Shown here one piece after another: positions 34,595 to 47,087 of a stretch of 64,000 nt of DNA. Source of the stretch: Gossypium raimondii. Taxonomy: Eukaryota > Streptophyta > Magnoliopsida > Malvales > Malvaceae. The stretch is from NCBI RefSeq assembly GCF_025698545.1, contig NC_068570.1, positions 1,178,001 through 1,242,000 on the forward strand, written 5' to 3'. Every line of letters starts with the position of its first letter. The stretch's first letter is position 1. Position numbers and translations under genes: made by a program. The notes under the pieces were generated by a model, which did no database searches, had not been told where the DNA came from, and saw nothing but the letters and a program-made list of their open reading frames with translations.

Positions 34595-36891
34595 TTAACA
34601 CTTGAGAAGAGTTAAGTCATTTGAAGATTCATGAGCAAAGCTTGGCCTTCCAAGGGTGAATTCTAGGTTAAGCAACATGTCTGGATTTGACAAATGAAGC
34701 ACTTTATTGTCTCCATCCACCTATGAAAGAAAAACACACAAAATTAATATTCATTATTAACACAATGTTCCATTTTTTTCCTTTCAATGAAGCAATCATA
34801 CCTTAGCATCATTTGGGTGTAAAGTCAATCCGTTCCCATTGCTTGATATGCTCAAATTCTTCACCTCCATTGATGGTAGCCAGGAACCACTACAAAACGA
34901 GGAAATCCCTACTTAATAATATGAAATATCATTCTGTTATCATTTGATTATATACAGAATTGACTCTCTTTATAACAGTCTCATTTGTTCGTTAAAATTT
35001 TGAATGTTATTAAGAGTTAGCCGTTATATACTTATAAAAACATTTGAGATTCATATCATATTTATTTTAAAAATTAAACTTAAAAACTATTTATAATAAT
35101 ATTAATCGGTGAAACTCAAATCGTATATTTAATAAAATTTAAAAATATAATTTCATTTAGTAAATATAGGATTTGAATGTTTTTATATAATTTTAAACAT
35201 TTTATTAAAATAATGTCTTAATTAAAATTTATTATTTTTATTTCACTTAAAATTTTAGATAAAATATTATAAAGAATTAATTTAGTAAAAATTATAGTCC
35301 ATATTTCTTATATTATTATGGTTATTATTATACAAAACTCATCGTTTAGGGTACTTCTCGTAAAATGTAACAAAAGAATGGCATTGAGAATTGAACAAAA
35401 AAGCCTTGACTTTGATTATGAGGATTAATGCATTAATTCCACATCTAAGCTTAATTAATTACCTCATCTTCATCAAAATCTATGTAAACTTAGCCTTATC
35501 TACACACCATAAACAATGAACAGACAACATGTTGGACCAAACACAGTTCTCCATGGCCAAGGATGTGTGTGTGTTTATTTACCCGTTAAGTTAATATGAT
35601 CCTCACCTTTGGGTCCTTTGTGGTGTCGGTTGTGGTGATATTAGTCTACCATCCAAATCAACAATCCCTGACCTTTGATTCAATTTCATGTCTGCTTGCA
35701 TTTGTCCTGAAATGGTGATGTTGGCAAAAAAAGATTTCATATTTTAGATTTTTTTAGGCTCAAGCTATGTCTAATAGTACCAAATGAAAAATGGATCTGT
35801 AATAATTGTCTATGGGGAAGACAAAAAGAAAATAATTGAAGAGATATAAAAATGGTGGAAAAATTTTCCAATTACCTGATCCTTTGTCAGTGCTCTTCAC
35901 TGTTCTATACATCTGCATGAAAAAACCAGAAATAAAAATTAACTCGACGTTTATATAGGTGGTGAAAGCTTAATATCTTAAAACCTTAAGCTTGCCATCC
36001 TGGCCAAGGACTAATGTGCAAAAGGAAATTGCATTGTTAAGATTACCATTTAGATACCCTTTTGTCCTTTCCCTTTGTTTCTCCCTTATTCACTACAATT
36101 GAAACATATATAGAAATACAAAACTAGAACAAGATAAAAGTGCTAAAACAACTCTCAAATCATAAAAAATAACAATTTTCATATAATATTATCATTTGAC
36201 TCTTTATTCAATTATTGCAATAATTAAGAAAATATGGATTTAAATGCATATCTCGGGGATTTATGGGCAAAAACAGGCATTGTATACAAAAAACTGAAGG
36301 ATTGCAGAGTTAAAGCCCACCTGCAAGTGACTCTTCACGTGAGCTAGGGTTAGATCCTTAACATTCATCAACTCTAAGACAGATTTTGGTGTTGCTCCTG
36401 TTTCAGTTGCCGAAAACATGTAAGAAAAAGAAAACAAAACAAAAATAGATATATTGTATATATGAAGTATATATATGTAAATGTATAGTACTTTCATGGC
36501 CACCAAGAAGCTGGACTGCATGAACAAAATGAGCATGAAGTGTTGTAGTCCATCTCATCCTAGGAGCTCTAATACTTCTTTTGGCTCCATTGATATTCGT
36601 TCTTGAACTTCTCTTGAAATTACGACCATAGATTTGTGGCTGATATTGATGATGATGATGCTGATGATGATGATGATGAACCATTTCAAACCCTAAGCTC
36701 AAAGTAGGCTCTATAGGATTATTGAAGCACCCATTTTCCTGGCTTAAATCACTCCCACTGCTCCCAGAATCTGCAGTTGAACTCCTATCACTGTAAATAG
36801 ATTTCATCGACAACCCATCATCGGCCATTTCTTTAACCGATGGTGGGCTAATCTGCAAAGATAGATCAGGCAAAGCTGTGGTTCTCATCAT
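34595..36891 (-). CDS. KAN4: KANADI-type GARP transcription factor (KAN4/ATS-like)
   Basis: Six exons: 36891-36492, 36397-36321, 35912-35876, 35706-35607, 34889-34802 and 34720-34595. All have GT-AG borders and stay in frame, for 275 residues. Seen in order: PDLSLQISPP near the start, a Ser-rich stretch, PTLSLGF, a His-rich tract, QPQIYGRNFKRS, then the GARP DNA-binding domain (KRSIRAPRMRWTTTLHAHFV...LLGGHERATPKSVLELM...LTLAHVKSHLQMYRTVK, about residues 103-165) spliced across exons 1-3, and a C-terminal LEFTLGRP...DLTLLKC. These ends are typical of Arabidopsis KAN4 (ABERRANT TESTA SHAPE). KANADIs are nuclear repressors of abaxial and integument boundary fate. The symbol rests on remembered family features. 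Confidence 0.92.
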
Positions 36892-37186
36892 TGTGAAAGG
36901 CTAAAAAAACCCAGAAACAAAAGGGAAAAAGTGGATTGATTAGATCATGAGTGGCTTATGATTAGTTTGCATGAGTGGTGCTTGGTTATACAAGAGAATA
37001 TAGGCTTTTTTATTAGGATCTACACTAGGGCTGATAAAAAAAAAGGATTGCAGGAAAAGAGAGATTGATTTTTTATGGGGATGATAGTTTTGAAGAGAAA
37101 AGGTTAGTAAAAAAGGGAAACTTGTGCATTTAAAGGATGCAGAGAAAAAAGATCAGAGCCCTTTTGAATGGAGAAAGATATATACA

Positions 37187-37200
37187 ATATATATATGTAT
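37187..37200 (-). promoter_or_regulatory. Possible TATA region of the KANADI gene
   Basis: An AT-alternating stretch about 300 bases upstream of the start codon, in the right orientation for a TATA box with a long leader. The sequence is AT-rich, so the call is weak. Confidence 0.3.
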
Positions 37201-38559
37201 AATAATGGTGGTTTTTATACTTATGCTATTGCCAGAGGGATGGTTGGAATTCAGAAAAAAATAAATAGAGGTCAATATTCAATTTTTAATGGGAAAATGT
37301 ATTTTTGGTCACTCTCTTTACTCTTTCTTTTTGGGGCCTAATTGTTTTTTAGTCCTTGTACGTTTTGGACATTTAAAGTTTAATTTTTCTAATTTGCATT
37401 TCCACAATTTAGATAATTTGTTGTTTTGATTTAATAATTAAAATCTAATTGATAATCGCGGTCAAATGAATTTTGTTAAATTGAATTGTGTGACATTTTA
37501 AAATGAAAAATTTGCTCACACGGTGATGAATTTTCAATCTATATTCAAATTTTGGATCTTAAAACATCATATTCAAATTGAGATTTAAGCATTGTACTTA
37601 AAAGATAAAATTAAATTTTCTTCCTTTTACAATTTAAGAATTCTAATCCAATCATTAACGGCAATAGTATTTTTCGTTACGATTTGCCAGTTGACTAGAA
37701 TTATTGCATCTCATATGAATGTTGCTTAATCGACATGTCAATTTGATAAACTTTAATGAAAATGTACTAATAATGTTAATAATTGGATTAGGATTTTAAA
37801 ATAAAAAATAATAAGAGGACTTCCACACATGTAATATTAGTCACGTCAATAATTATTTTTAAATATCGCATAATCCAAGTTAACATAAGTCCTTTTACGG
37901 CGTTATCAATTGGATTTCAATTATGAATCAAAAGAGTGTAAAGATTACAATTCTAAGATTAAAATAATTGGACTAAAAATTTTAAATATGCAAAAATTTG
38001 AAGGATCAAGAAGAAAATTAAACCCTTTTATCTCTCCTTTTCAATGGAATATTTGCAATACATTTTTATTATTAAATCAAAAACATGATAATGGCTGCAT
38101 TTATTTAGTCTTATTTTTCCCATGCACACGTGGCTTAATTTATTCTTTGAAAAGGTTATTACTGCCTAACACATGATGTTTATGCTTAAGCTGCTATGAT
38201 GTTGATATTTTATAAAGTCACAAACTTAATTAATCAAACTCATAACCATAATCATTAATTAATCCCCCTTCTATATATACCAAAACATACTTAACCTTCT
38301 TTATTATATTTACGACACATCTACGGTGCGGTGAAAAAAATATGTAATATATATTATAATTGAGCGAGCGAAGTCAGAAATTCTTTTTTAGGATGATGGG
38401 AGCTAAAATTCAATATCATCATTGTGCTGACTTATATTTTACAGTTTCAGAAGGAATAAATTGAAATTTTATTATTTCGAGGGGGGAAGTTGTAAATTTT
38501 AAGGGTCTAAAACAGAATTTTTTTTTTTAACTTTGGGGGCCCTTGTCTCTGTTTATACT
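37201..38559. other. Intergenic, upstream of the KANADI gene
   Basis: No gene is seen. The section 38360-38560 resembles the M6 repeat at 61711-61950 (GACGAAG/GCGAAGTCAGAAAT start, a G-rich run near its end). The rest is AT-rich with stretches like decayed foldback arms. Confidence 0.45.
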
Positions 38560-39020
38560 TAGATTAAACTCCTGGCTAAATTGGTGTCACAAGTCAGATA
38601 CTAATTTAGTTTAAAAATTACTAAGAGGTCTCTTTATGTACAAAATAAGTTATATTATTATGATAATATTTTTGCCATTTTCACCTTTTTATAAATCAAT
38701 AAAAACTCAATCACAATCAAATTTGAGCTCATGAGTTATGACACAATGAATTTTATACATTTAATTTCGTAAAGCGTCTTTTGATTAAAAAAAATTTTAC
38801 CCACATGCGAGCATGCCATAATCTAAAGATCAAATAAATTTTTAGTTAAAATGTTAAAGTTAAATGTTTAAAATTCATCGTATTGCCGGGTCAAATCTTA
38901 TTGTGATTGAATTATTATTGTATTTAAAAGGATATTATAGTAATTTATCACCTACATTAGTTTCCGCTTGACTCGTGACACTAACTCAATCAGAAATTTA
39001 ATATAATGATAGATAGATAC
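38560..39020. repeat. Large foldback element with GGTGTCAC arms
   Basis: The left arm (ATTGGTGTCACAAGTCAG, then CTCAATCACAATCAAATTTG) is matched by an inverted right arm (TGACTCGTGACACTAACTCA and the inverse of the AATCACAAT part). The arms are about 200 bases and imperfect. Related half-copies lie at 1655-2000 and perhaps near 49260-49390. Non-coding. Confidence 0.55.
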
Positions 39021-39179
39021 GAATGCAGCATGTCTATGGATTGAGCTACATTCTCAATTATATTTATGAATTTAGTACTTTAATATATTCAAAATGATAA
39101 AAAAAAAAACACATTCAAATTCTCGGATATTTGAACCAAACACGACCATTGACGCCCTTTTTGTATTTGATATTTGATC

Positions 39180-39370
39180 ACCCCATTCCATTGCTATCCC
39201 TAACTATCGATTCGGCATGTATGGCAAAAACTCAAATTGCCCAATGAGCGTTGAGCTGTACACGTGGGAAGAAGTCGCCTAGTGTGGGACTATAACTATT
39301 TAAGAGAAGAGCAATGTCGACAGATTGGCCGGAACGTCCGGTGACACCAGGGCTGCCAGTCCACATCCAC
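39180..39370. other. Relatively GC-rich non-coding island
   Basis: Composition differs from the AT-rich surroundings. It contains a G-box-like ACACGTGG, a TATA-like ACTATTTAAGAG and GGCCGGAACGTCCGGTGAC. No open frame supports a gene. It could be a promoter remnant or a decayed exon; I cannot decide. Confidence 0.3.
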
Positions 39371-40750
39371 ATGCAACTATTTGTTAATTGCCTTATGGCC
39401 CTATTTTCTTTAGTTTATTTCCACTTTAATCCTCTAACCAACAAGCTCAAACCATATAATTAAATCGAGTTAATCTAAATTATATCAAATTGAGTTTTAA
39501 TTTTTTTTAATCATTTCAAGTTTTTTATCAATTTCAAGTTCGAATCATTTTTTTATCCAGGTTAATCTTATTTACCAAACAAATTTAACCAATTAAACCA
39601 TTTCGATTTTATCGTTTAAAATTTAAATTCGAGTTTAGGCTACTCCAATTTATTGGGACATATTTCACAAAATTAATGTTTGAAGAATAATGCCAACAAA
39701 AATATCAAGATGTGCCCCATGGTCAATGCTACATTATTTGATTTGACTCATTTATCAACCTCATATTTATATCCAAACATAATTATTTTCTAGTATTAAA
39801 GCATAAATAGTACTGATTATTCTAACTAATTTTGGAATGAACATTGAAAAATACATAAAATTGTAGTATAAAATGCATTGGTTTCTGAAAAATTTGTACA
39901 TAATAAAACCAAAAAGGAAATGGAAAAGAGAGATATAACTTGTACATTATTGACAATTTAGTACCTTATATGCATTGAATTATATGGTAGGCCATATAAA
40001 GTTTTCCACACAGAGTCATTAAATTTGATATTATTTTTTAAAAAAATTTAAAATTAAATTTTGAATTCAGTAAAATAAATTGGGGATATTATTGGATAAA
40101 AATAATTAAACCCTTACAAATTTTAAATGTAAATATGGTTGTACATGAAAAAAATGGCTTAAATGCAACATTGGCGCTCAAATTATATCACTTTTTTCAC
40201 TTAGGTATCTGAAGTTTTTTTTTTCAAAAGTAGCAAGCTCGAGCTCAACTCAAAATTCGGGGCTGGATACTCAACTCAAACTCAATCGAACATCAATTGC
40301 TCAACTCAAGCTTAGCTTGAGGTCAATTAAACTTATTTATCAATTTTCATACTCAAACTCAAGTAAGCTCATTCGTATTCATGCTCGAGCTTGTTCATAC
40401 TTAAGCTCTTTCTATATGATAAGAGTAAGAACGTGTTAAAATGAAAACCTCGATTAGGCTCATGAGCCAATCAAATTAAGTATCACAGTGCTCGAATTTG
40501 GCTCGACCGATAGCTCAAGCTACTTGATTCAAGCTCAACTCGATAATTACTAAGTCAAATTTGAGTCTTTTTTTTTCAAGTCAAACTCAAATAACTTGTA
40601 AGCACCAATGTCTCATTTACAACCCTAAGCTAAACCATCAATTTTACCCCAAATCACGATACCAATCAATAAGAATGTAATGTATGTTGTACACTTTTGG
40701 GTAAAATGAGACAAAATTGATCATTTATATACCGCTTTTGACTAAAAAAC

Positions 40751-41082
40751 TGTTAGAGATTGTGTGACCCGAATCTCGTCATTTGTTAAAGAAATAAATA
40801 CAGTGGGGGTGAATGGCCGAGGGTTATACAGCACAAGTTGAATCTGCATAGAACTATTCTTCTTCTATTTGACTTTGATTAGAACAGAATTTTTCAACTC
40901 TTAAGTAGATGTAGTTAAAATTCCTCTTGTATCATTCGTTTTTTAACATTAAAGAATTTCTCTTCCTTTACTCGTGATTTTTTTCCGAAAGAGTTTCCAC
41001 ATAAAATCTGTGTGTTCTTATTTTTCCTTTTTCTTATTGTTTTGCGATCGTTCTACCGCCACTATCGACATTTATTATAACA
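40751..41082 (+). mobile_element. Solo LTR of a copia-1-related family
   Basis: 332 bp from TGTTAGAGAT to TTATTATAACA, flanked by a perfect 5-bp duplication AAAAC (40746-40750 and 41083-41087). It shares GTGACCCGAAT, CCTCTTGTAT, AAAATCTGTGTG and TTTGCGAT with the LTRs at 6716 and 24248. No internal retroelement sequence remains. It also defines the true ends (TGTTAGA...CA) of the family. Confidence 0.85.
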
Positions 41083-41451
41083 AAAACTTTAAATACCTAA
41101 CTGAGAAAAGAAAAAACAAAATAGTTTAAGGGCCAATTTTAGAATTAACCAAATAAAAAGATAGATGGAAGGCGCGTTGAGAGCACGTGAAGGGAAACTT
41201 AAAGATTGAAATAAAAAGGGGTAGTGTTTGTCTAATGAGTAATCTTGGCTGATGCCCCAATATTCCCTCTCCGTGTCCAAATATTCCTGTTTTTAATTTT
41301 GCATTAATTAATTAATTAATTAAATATGCTGTCGAGCCCCACCCGCGCGTGGAAATCCACAATCATAAATTCATATTCCCTAAAAAATAAAACATATTCC
41401 TCGGCGTCAACATGGCTCTTATTATGGTCTTAACCTCTTCTTTTGGTCAAA

Positions 41452-41529
41452 TTCAAGTTTTGGTCCCTTTTACTATATTCAAATCTTGATTTACTCTCTG
41501 TAATTTAGTAAAAGGGACCAAAACTTGAA
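41452..41529. repeat. Perfect 24-bp inverted repeat hairpin
   Basis: Arms 41452-41475 and 41506-41529 are exact reverse complements over 24 bases (core GTTTTGGTCCCTTTTACTA), with a 30-base loop. The hairpin lies between two copies of ATGGCTCTTATTAT (41412-41425 and 41532-41545). It may be a small foldback insertion; a small-RNA precursor is possible but unsupported. Confidence 0.8.
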
Positions 41530-41545
41530 ATATGGCTCTTATTAT

Positions 41546-42814
41546 ACGCAATTCCAGTGCAATAAAAAAAATACTCCACAAGCAGATAGTGTTTGGCACG
41601 AAAATTCATACATTTTAATCAAAATAGTCAACTATTCGGACTAATTAATGATATTATAAAACTAAAGTGATCAAATTAGTTAAAATGAAACTACAAGGAC
41701 TAAACATCAAATGTAAACATCATATAGGGATCAAAACTGTAGTTTGACCCCTTCTTTTATTTCTTCAATTCCCCCGTTTTATATGCTGATCTTTCCCTTT
41801 AATTTATTCTCAGTTCTCCAACTCCAATGACCTCCCTTCCTTATTCTATAATCCCATTTGTTTTTAATTAAAGAATTTCATCCATGATTTTCAAATTTAG
41901 TCCCTATAAATTTATTTTTAGGAATTTAGCTCTTCTATTTTTAAATTTCAAAATAGAGGCCTAACTATTAATATTGTTAAAATTATTTCCTTAAATTCAC
42001 GTTTATTACAACGTCATTTTATACTTACACTGCCCCAAAGTGAATATATATTTTTCATTTTAAAATGTCACACCAACAAATTTAACAATGTTAGCAATTG
42101 GATTTGAATTTTGAAATAAAAAAAAATAAAAGGACTAAATTCCTAAAAGTAAAAGTATAAGGAATAAATTCTAAATTCGTGAAAAGTACAAGATGTATCA
42201 CATATTTTAACCATTATAAAAAAATAAATAAGTAGATTTGTTTGAAATGCTTAAAATCATATATAATAAAAGTTTTGGAAGCCATGCAGGGTCAGCGGCT
42301 GATGCGCTCTAGATTCTTTGGGAAATGAAAAAATTAATCTTTTTTTCTTTTTCTTTGGTTGCTTGTGTTGGGTTTTATTTAAAATTTAAGAATGTAATTA
42401 AATTCCTTTCTTATTTGTCCTTTTATTTATTTATTTTTATCTATCACAACGAGTCCGACAATTAATTTTTCGTATTCTGTAAACTCATTAACAAGTAGAT
42501 GTTAACCACGAGTTTTAAAGCTATATCATACCCAATGTGAAGATCAAACTCTCGACCACTAATTAATATAGAAGAGACCCTCACCATCTCACTTAACTCC
42601 TGTCATCTTTTATTATTCGTCTTGATGTAAGGGTTTTTTTATATTTTGGATTAATGAATTCATAGGGTTTGCATTTTTGCAGTGAGGTTAATTAATATCC
42701 GGTCAACATGTCTCTCTATGGCTCAATTGCTTGGGTTTTATTCCATATTCCATGTGTTTGTCTTATAAGAACAATTTCCTATAACTTCATGTAGTTTTTC
42801 GATATAATTTTTTT
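41546..42814. other. Intergenic, no gene supported
   Basis: AT-rich. Fragments such as AATTTAGTCCCTATAAATTT resemble foldback arms found elsewhere in the window. A short balanced-composition patch (GGGTCAGCGGCTGATGCGC, about 42290) has no recognised meaning. Confidence 0.4.
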
Positions 42815-43189
42815 GGTAGAAGTAATTTGAAATTTTTTTTGTATTAGATGTGATTGTATTTTACTTCTTTTACATAAAAAATAGCAAATTAATCTCTGTA
42901 CACTAAATTAAAAAGTAAATTGATAATTTCCATTAAAATTTTATTTATTTTTCTCTTGTTAAAAGCAGACGTAACTAACAAAATAGTCAAGTTATACATG
43001 ACATGCTATGTGTAACCAATTCTAATATATGATGACTATTTTTAACAATAGAAATGGGTGATATTTTTAATATGAAGATTAATTTGCTCTTTGATCTAAT
43101 GTATAAGGAATAATTTGCCCATTTTTAGAGTATAGGGAGTAAAATGTAATTCGACTCCTAGAAAATGGCCTCCATGGTATACTTTTACT
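42815..43189. repeat. MITE-like element, family M2 copy b
   Basis: Left end GGTAGAAGTAATTTG and right end CATGGTATACTTTTACT are decayed inverted copies. Inner motifs such as TTTGATCTAATGTATAAGGA and ATGACATGCTATGTGTAACC match the other M2 copies. Confidence 0.65.
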
Positions 43190-43818
43190 CTCTCACTTTT
43201 TTTTAAATAACCCATTATCAACAAAGTCTTGGTTTAATGGTAAAGTTAAGGTTTTGAGAATTTTGAAATTTTGGGTTTAAACTTCGCTATATATATATAC
43301 ACTATGCGTTCTCCGTTCAAATTTTATATATCCAGATTTATTGGTCTAGATCCAAATATTATTATGATCATCAATCCGATTGTTTTGAATATGTAATATT
43401 TGTACTTGCAACCTTTAATTATACTTGTGACTTAAAATAATAATAATAAATAGAAGTTGGAACATAATGTACACAACTTATTGTGTTTTACAATGCTATT
43501 TGAATAATCAACTAATAAATTTATTTAAATATAGGGTTGAATTGACCTTTTGAACCAGTAAAAATTAGATATCGGGACAAAAACTAACGATTGAATCATT
43601 TTCATAATTCTTTTATTATTTATTTAATTATCATTAGACCGACGATTAAACTAATTAAATAAAAATTACTGATTTGATTGATTCAACTATCAATCTGATT
43701 AAAAACATTTGTGTTTTATGGGTGTTTTTTCTTCTAGGAAAACAACTACTCATTTAGTAATAGTGTTTATTTTTATTTATGGATGATCACCTCCTTCAGT
43801 TGATAGCTGTAATTTAAA

Positions 43819-43819
<1 letters not shown>

Positions 43820-43857
<38 letters not shown>
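43820..43857. repeat. (AT)n microsatellite
   Basis: An uninterrupted AT tract of about 38 bases. Confidence 0.95.
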
Positions 43858-43860
<3 letters not shown>

Positions 43861-43967
43861 GTATTTTAGTGGTGTGATGTTTGTCCACTTAACAAGCAAG
43901 AACAAACATGTTAATTACTTTTGCTAATTACTAAAGTCATCTACTGGTAAATGCCTGTCCACAACAC

Positions 43968-43993
43968 AAATAATAATAATAATAATAATAATA
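43968..43993. repeat. (AAT)n microsatellite
   Basis: About eight AAT units in a row. Confidence 0.9.
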
Positions 43994-44118
43994 ACAATAT
44001 TCAATGACCTAGCTTTATACCTAATTATATGTTTAGGATTTTCTAACCAATAACACTAAAAGGTCAACTTAATATTCACACAATGTACGAGTAAGGTTTT
44101 TTTTTTAAGTTATATCTT

Positions 44119-44365
44119 GTAAAAGTATCATGCGTGTTTTTATGTTAGGAGTAAAATTACATTTTGTTTCCTTTACTTACAAAATAACAAATCAGTCCTT
44201 ATATGTTAGAAATCAGTCCCTATACGTTAGCATGAGTTACATATGGCACACTATGTGCCACTATCTGGTTATTTCACCAGCCATGTCAATTTTTAACACT
44301 ACAAATAGATGAAGAACAAAATATAATCTGACTCCCAGTACAGGGATTTTCATGATACTTTTACC
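44119..44365. repeat. MITE-like element, family M2 copy c
   Basis: Left end GTAAAAGTATCATGCGTG and right end CATGATACTTTTACC are inverted copies. It is shorter than other members, with an internal deletion relative to copy g. Confidence 0.7.
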
Positions 44366-44779
44366 CGATTATGATACATTCAATAATTAGCTCAACAACT
44401 AAATTGAATAACTAACTAAATAGTAAAGTAATTAAAAAAAACCCACAAATTTTACATAAAATGGGACTCGAAATTATAACAACTCAACCTTGCTATCACG
44501 ATTGAATGAAAGTGTGAATGGTAATGTACGGGTAAGTTTTGGTTTCATACATACTTTGTCTTGATTCTTGAAGGTTAAAAAGAAAAAGATGTGTATATTC
44601 CTGGTGGAAGAATATTAGGTTGTACATGGTGATTGGTGAGTTAGTTTATAGGGCATGTGTTGCTTTGAGATTTGCATGTACATATATATATATATATATA
44701 TAATGGCCACTACCACCACCTTCTCCAACAGTGTTTAATTAGAGAGAATTTGGGGAAGAAAGTGGACAAAAGAGAAAGG

Positions 44780-45007
44780 ATGGAATCACCGAAATCAACG
44801 CCGTTTAGGCTGACGTGCTCCACGACATTACATCACATGAATTACTGTGAATGCATAAATAAAACCCCTGGCGGGAGCTGGATCCGGATGGCTCCCTATC
44901 CCACATCCTTCCCGTTGGTTTCTGTAGAATTTTCTTCTGTCTCAATCTGCAATATTTGTTTATTTTATCATCAATGTATTTTTTTATATTTGTTTTACGG
45001 ATTTTGA
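44780..45007 (+). CDS. Candidate small ORF of unknown function
   Basis: 75 codons starting ATGG after a purine-rich leader-like stretch (GAGAGAATTTGGGGAAGAAA), with a TATA-like (AT)n tract about 80 bases upstream (44682-44702). The first ~50 codons are of balanced composition (MESPKSTPFRLTCSTTLHH), while the tail is AT-rich and hydrophobic. I know no homologue. It could be a short peptide gene, a non-coding transcript or chance. The promoter-like layout is the only support. Confidence 0.25.
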   Translation: MESPKSTPFRLTCSTTLHHMNYCECINKTPGGSWIRMAPYPTSFPLVSVEFSSVSICNICLFYHQCIFLYLFYGF

Positions 45008-45117
45008 AGGTTAATAATTTTCTTTAAGTTTATTCGAACTTAAGTCTTTTTTACCACTAAAGACTTGAATTATTTAATCTTATTTGAATTTAAAAAATTG
45101 ATACTCAATTTGAATTT

Positions 45118-45450
45118 TAAGTATCACCGAGATCCCTACACTAGAGGTCAGATTGTATTTGTCTATTTTATTTAAAGTGGGCATATTAGTCTTTATACAT
45201 TAAATCAAATATTAAAGTAATCTTTTCCGTTGAAAATTTCATCTATTTCTACGGTAAAAAATTGACGTGGGTTACGAAGTAGCCAAACAATTACATGTGG
45301 TGTACCACATGTACCTTATGCTGACATATAACGATCAATTTTAAATAGTAAAAATGGATGAAATTTTTAATAGAATGATCTAATTTTTTTAGTAAATGGG
45401 ACAAAATATAACTTAAAGCCTAGTATAAAGACTTCCATTGTACTTTTATC
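45118..45450. repeat. MITE-like element, family M2 copy d
   Basis: Right end TTGTACTTTTATC, a decayed left end AAGTATCACCGAGATCCC, and inner motifs GTACCACATGTACCTTATGC and AAAATGGATGAAATTTTTAA shared with other M2 copies. Confidence 0.65.
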
Positions 45451-46567
45451 AATAACAAGTGTTAATAATCCAAATTTGCTCAATACAAACTGGAACGAAC
45501 CTAAAATCAGGAGTGAAGTCACTAGTCTTACCCCTTTGGTTAAATGAAATAATTTTAATTTTAACCCCTCTTAATAGTTAAATATCTAAATCTTCTCACT
45601 TGGTCCGTTGGTTAATTGAGATAATTTTAATTTTAGCCCTTTAAATAATTATTTATTCAATTTAAACTTTTTATTAATGGTAAAATTATATTTTAATCCC
45701 TCAATAAAGTTAATAATTCAATTCAAACCCTTTTAATAATTTTTTAAGCTTTGGTCTTCCGAAAATTTTGTAATTTTATCTCGACTCCTTCAAAAATTTT
45801 TTAATTAGCTTTAATCTAAACTCAAAATTAACTTAAATAAGTAACTCAAAATTAACCTAAAATAATCCAATTTAAAAATTTGAATGTCAAACTCAAATGA
45901 TTCAATGCTCAAACTTTAAATACTTAGATCCAAAATCAATACGATGCAACCAATAATTAATGCATGAGAAAAGGACTATAACTATAATTAAGATGTTAAC
46001 CATAGTAAATTAATCAATGAGTAAAACTATGTAGAAAACACAACTTGGTCAAAACTAGCATTTAAAAACATCATTAATATTATTAAAATAATGTTAATTA
46101 TTATTAATATTATAAAAATAATAATATTTTTTTGAACAATTTCTGATTATATCTATTTTATTTTATACAATACCTATAACTATTCATAACCCCTCCCCAA
46201 CTCATAAATGGGGGGATAATGTGCTTCAGCGTACTCAAATCTACGTCATTTTGTATTAATTAAGACTTAATGACAAAGGAAATTAATATTAGATGGACAT
46301 AGGCAATTTTTTTTTCTTTGTCAAAGGGTTAGGTTTAAAAGGGGAGAGTTCCTAGGTAAACATAAAAAAGAAAATTGAGTTTTGAAAATGACAACAAGAC
46401 ATTAATTACGACATTGTTAATTAAGATTAATTGTATTTACTAAAGATAAATTAAGTCAAACCCTACACAACACCTAACAGTATAATTCTTTTTAGCTGTT
46501 GAGCTCAAAATTGAAAACGATTTCAGACCTTGAGACTTGAAAAATCTTATATATTATATTATATTTT
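45451..46567. other. Intergenic, no gene supported
   Basis: AT-rich, with phrases such as AATTTTAATTTTAACCCCTC and AATTTTAATTTTAGCCCTTT that recur locally like a decayed repeat. No coding or RNA gene is recognised. Confidence 0.45.
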
Positions 46568-47075
46568 GGGTAACCTGCATCATCATCTTCATTGAATTAT
46601 TAAAAAGTTTATGATTTACTTATTTAACTTCAAAAAATTACAAAATGATTTTTAAATTATTCAACAATTTTCATTTAAATTATAGAGCTGTTAAAATTAT
46701 CACCTTATGGCCTTCTTCGTTCTCACCTCTGGCACTAATAGAAAGGGTAAACTTCCCATCCTCTTTTACAATTTTATTTTTTTTATGAAACGGCTTTGAA
46801 TGTCACCAATCTACAAATAAAAAATCCAAACAATTAAATCAGCTTGGATTTGAGATATGTTCTTCTATTCATTGATGAGTATTGTTCCACCGTACCAATT
46901 GACAGATCGTCACTTGAAGCTCGCTGCCCGACCTTAAAAGAAAAGACTTAATAGGATCTAGTAATTTAAATGAAAACATACAAATAGTTAGTGATCATTT
47001 TGTAACTTTTTTAAATTTTAATGATCAAAATGTAAACTTACTAAATAATTTAGTGACCTTGAGTGTAATTTACCC
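46568..47075. mobile_element. Mutator-like MITE, family M3 copy 1
   Basis: 508 bp from GGGTAACC to ATTTACCC with long inverted arms (…AAGTTTA-...TTACAAAATG pairs with its inverse). A perfect 9-bp duplication TTATATTTT flanks it (46559-46567 and 47076-47084). Nine-base duplications are typical of Mutator-like elements. It shares its interior with 51691-52211 (for example ATCAGCTTGGATTTG and GTCACTTG). Confidence 0.8.
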
Positions 47076-47087
47076 TTATATTTTTTA

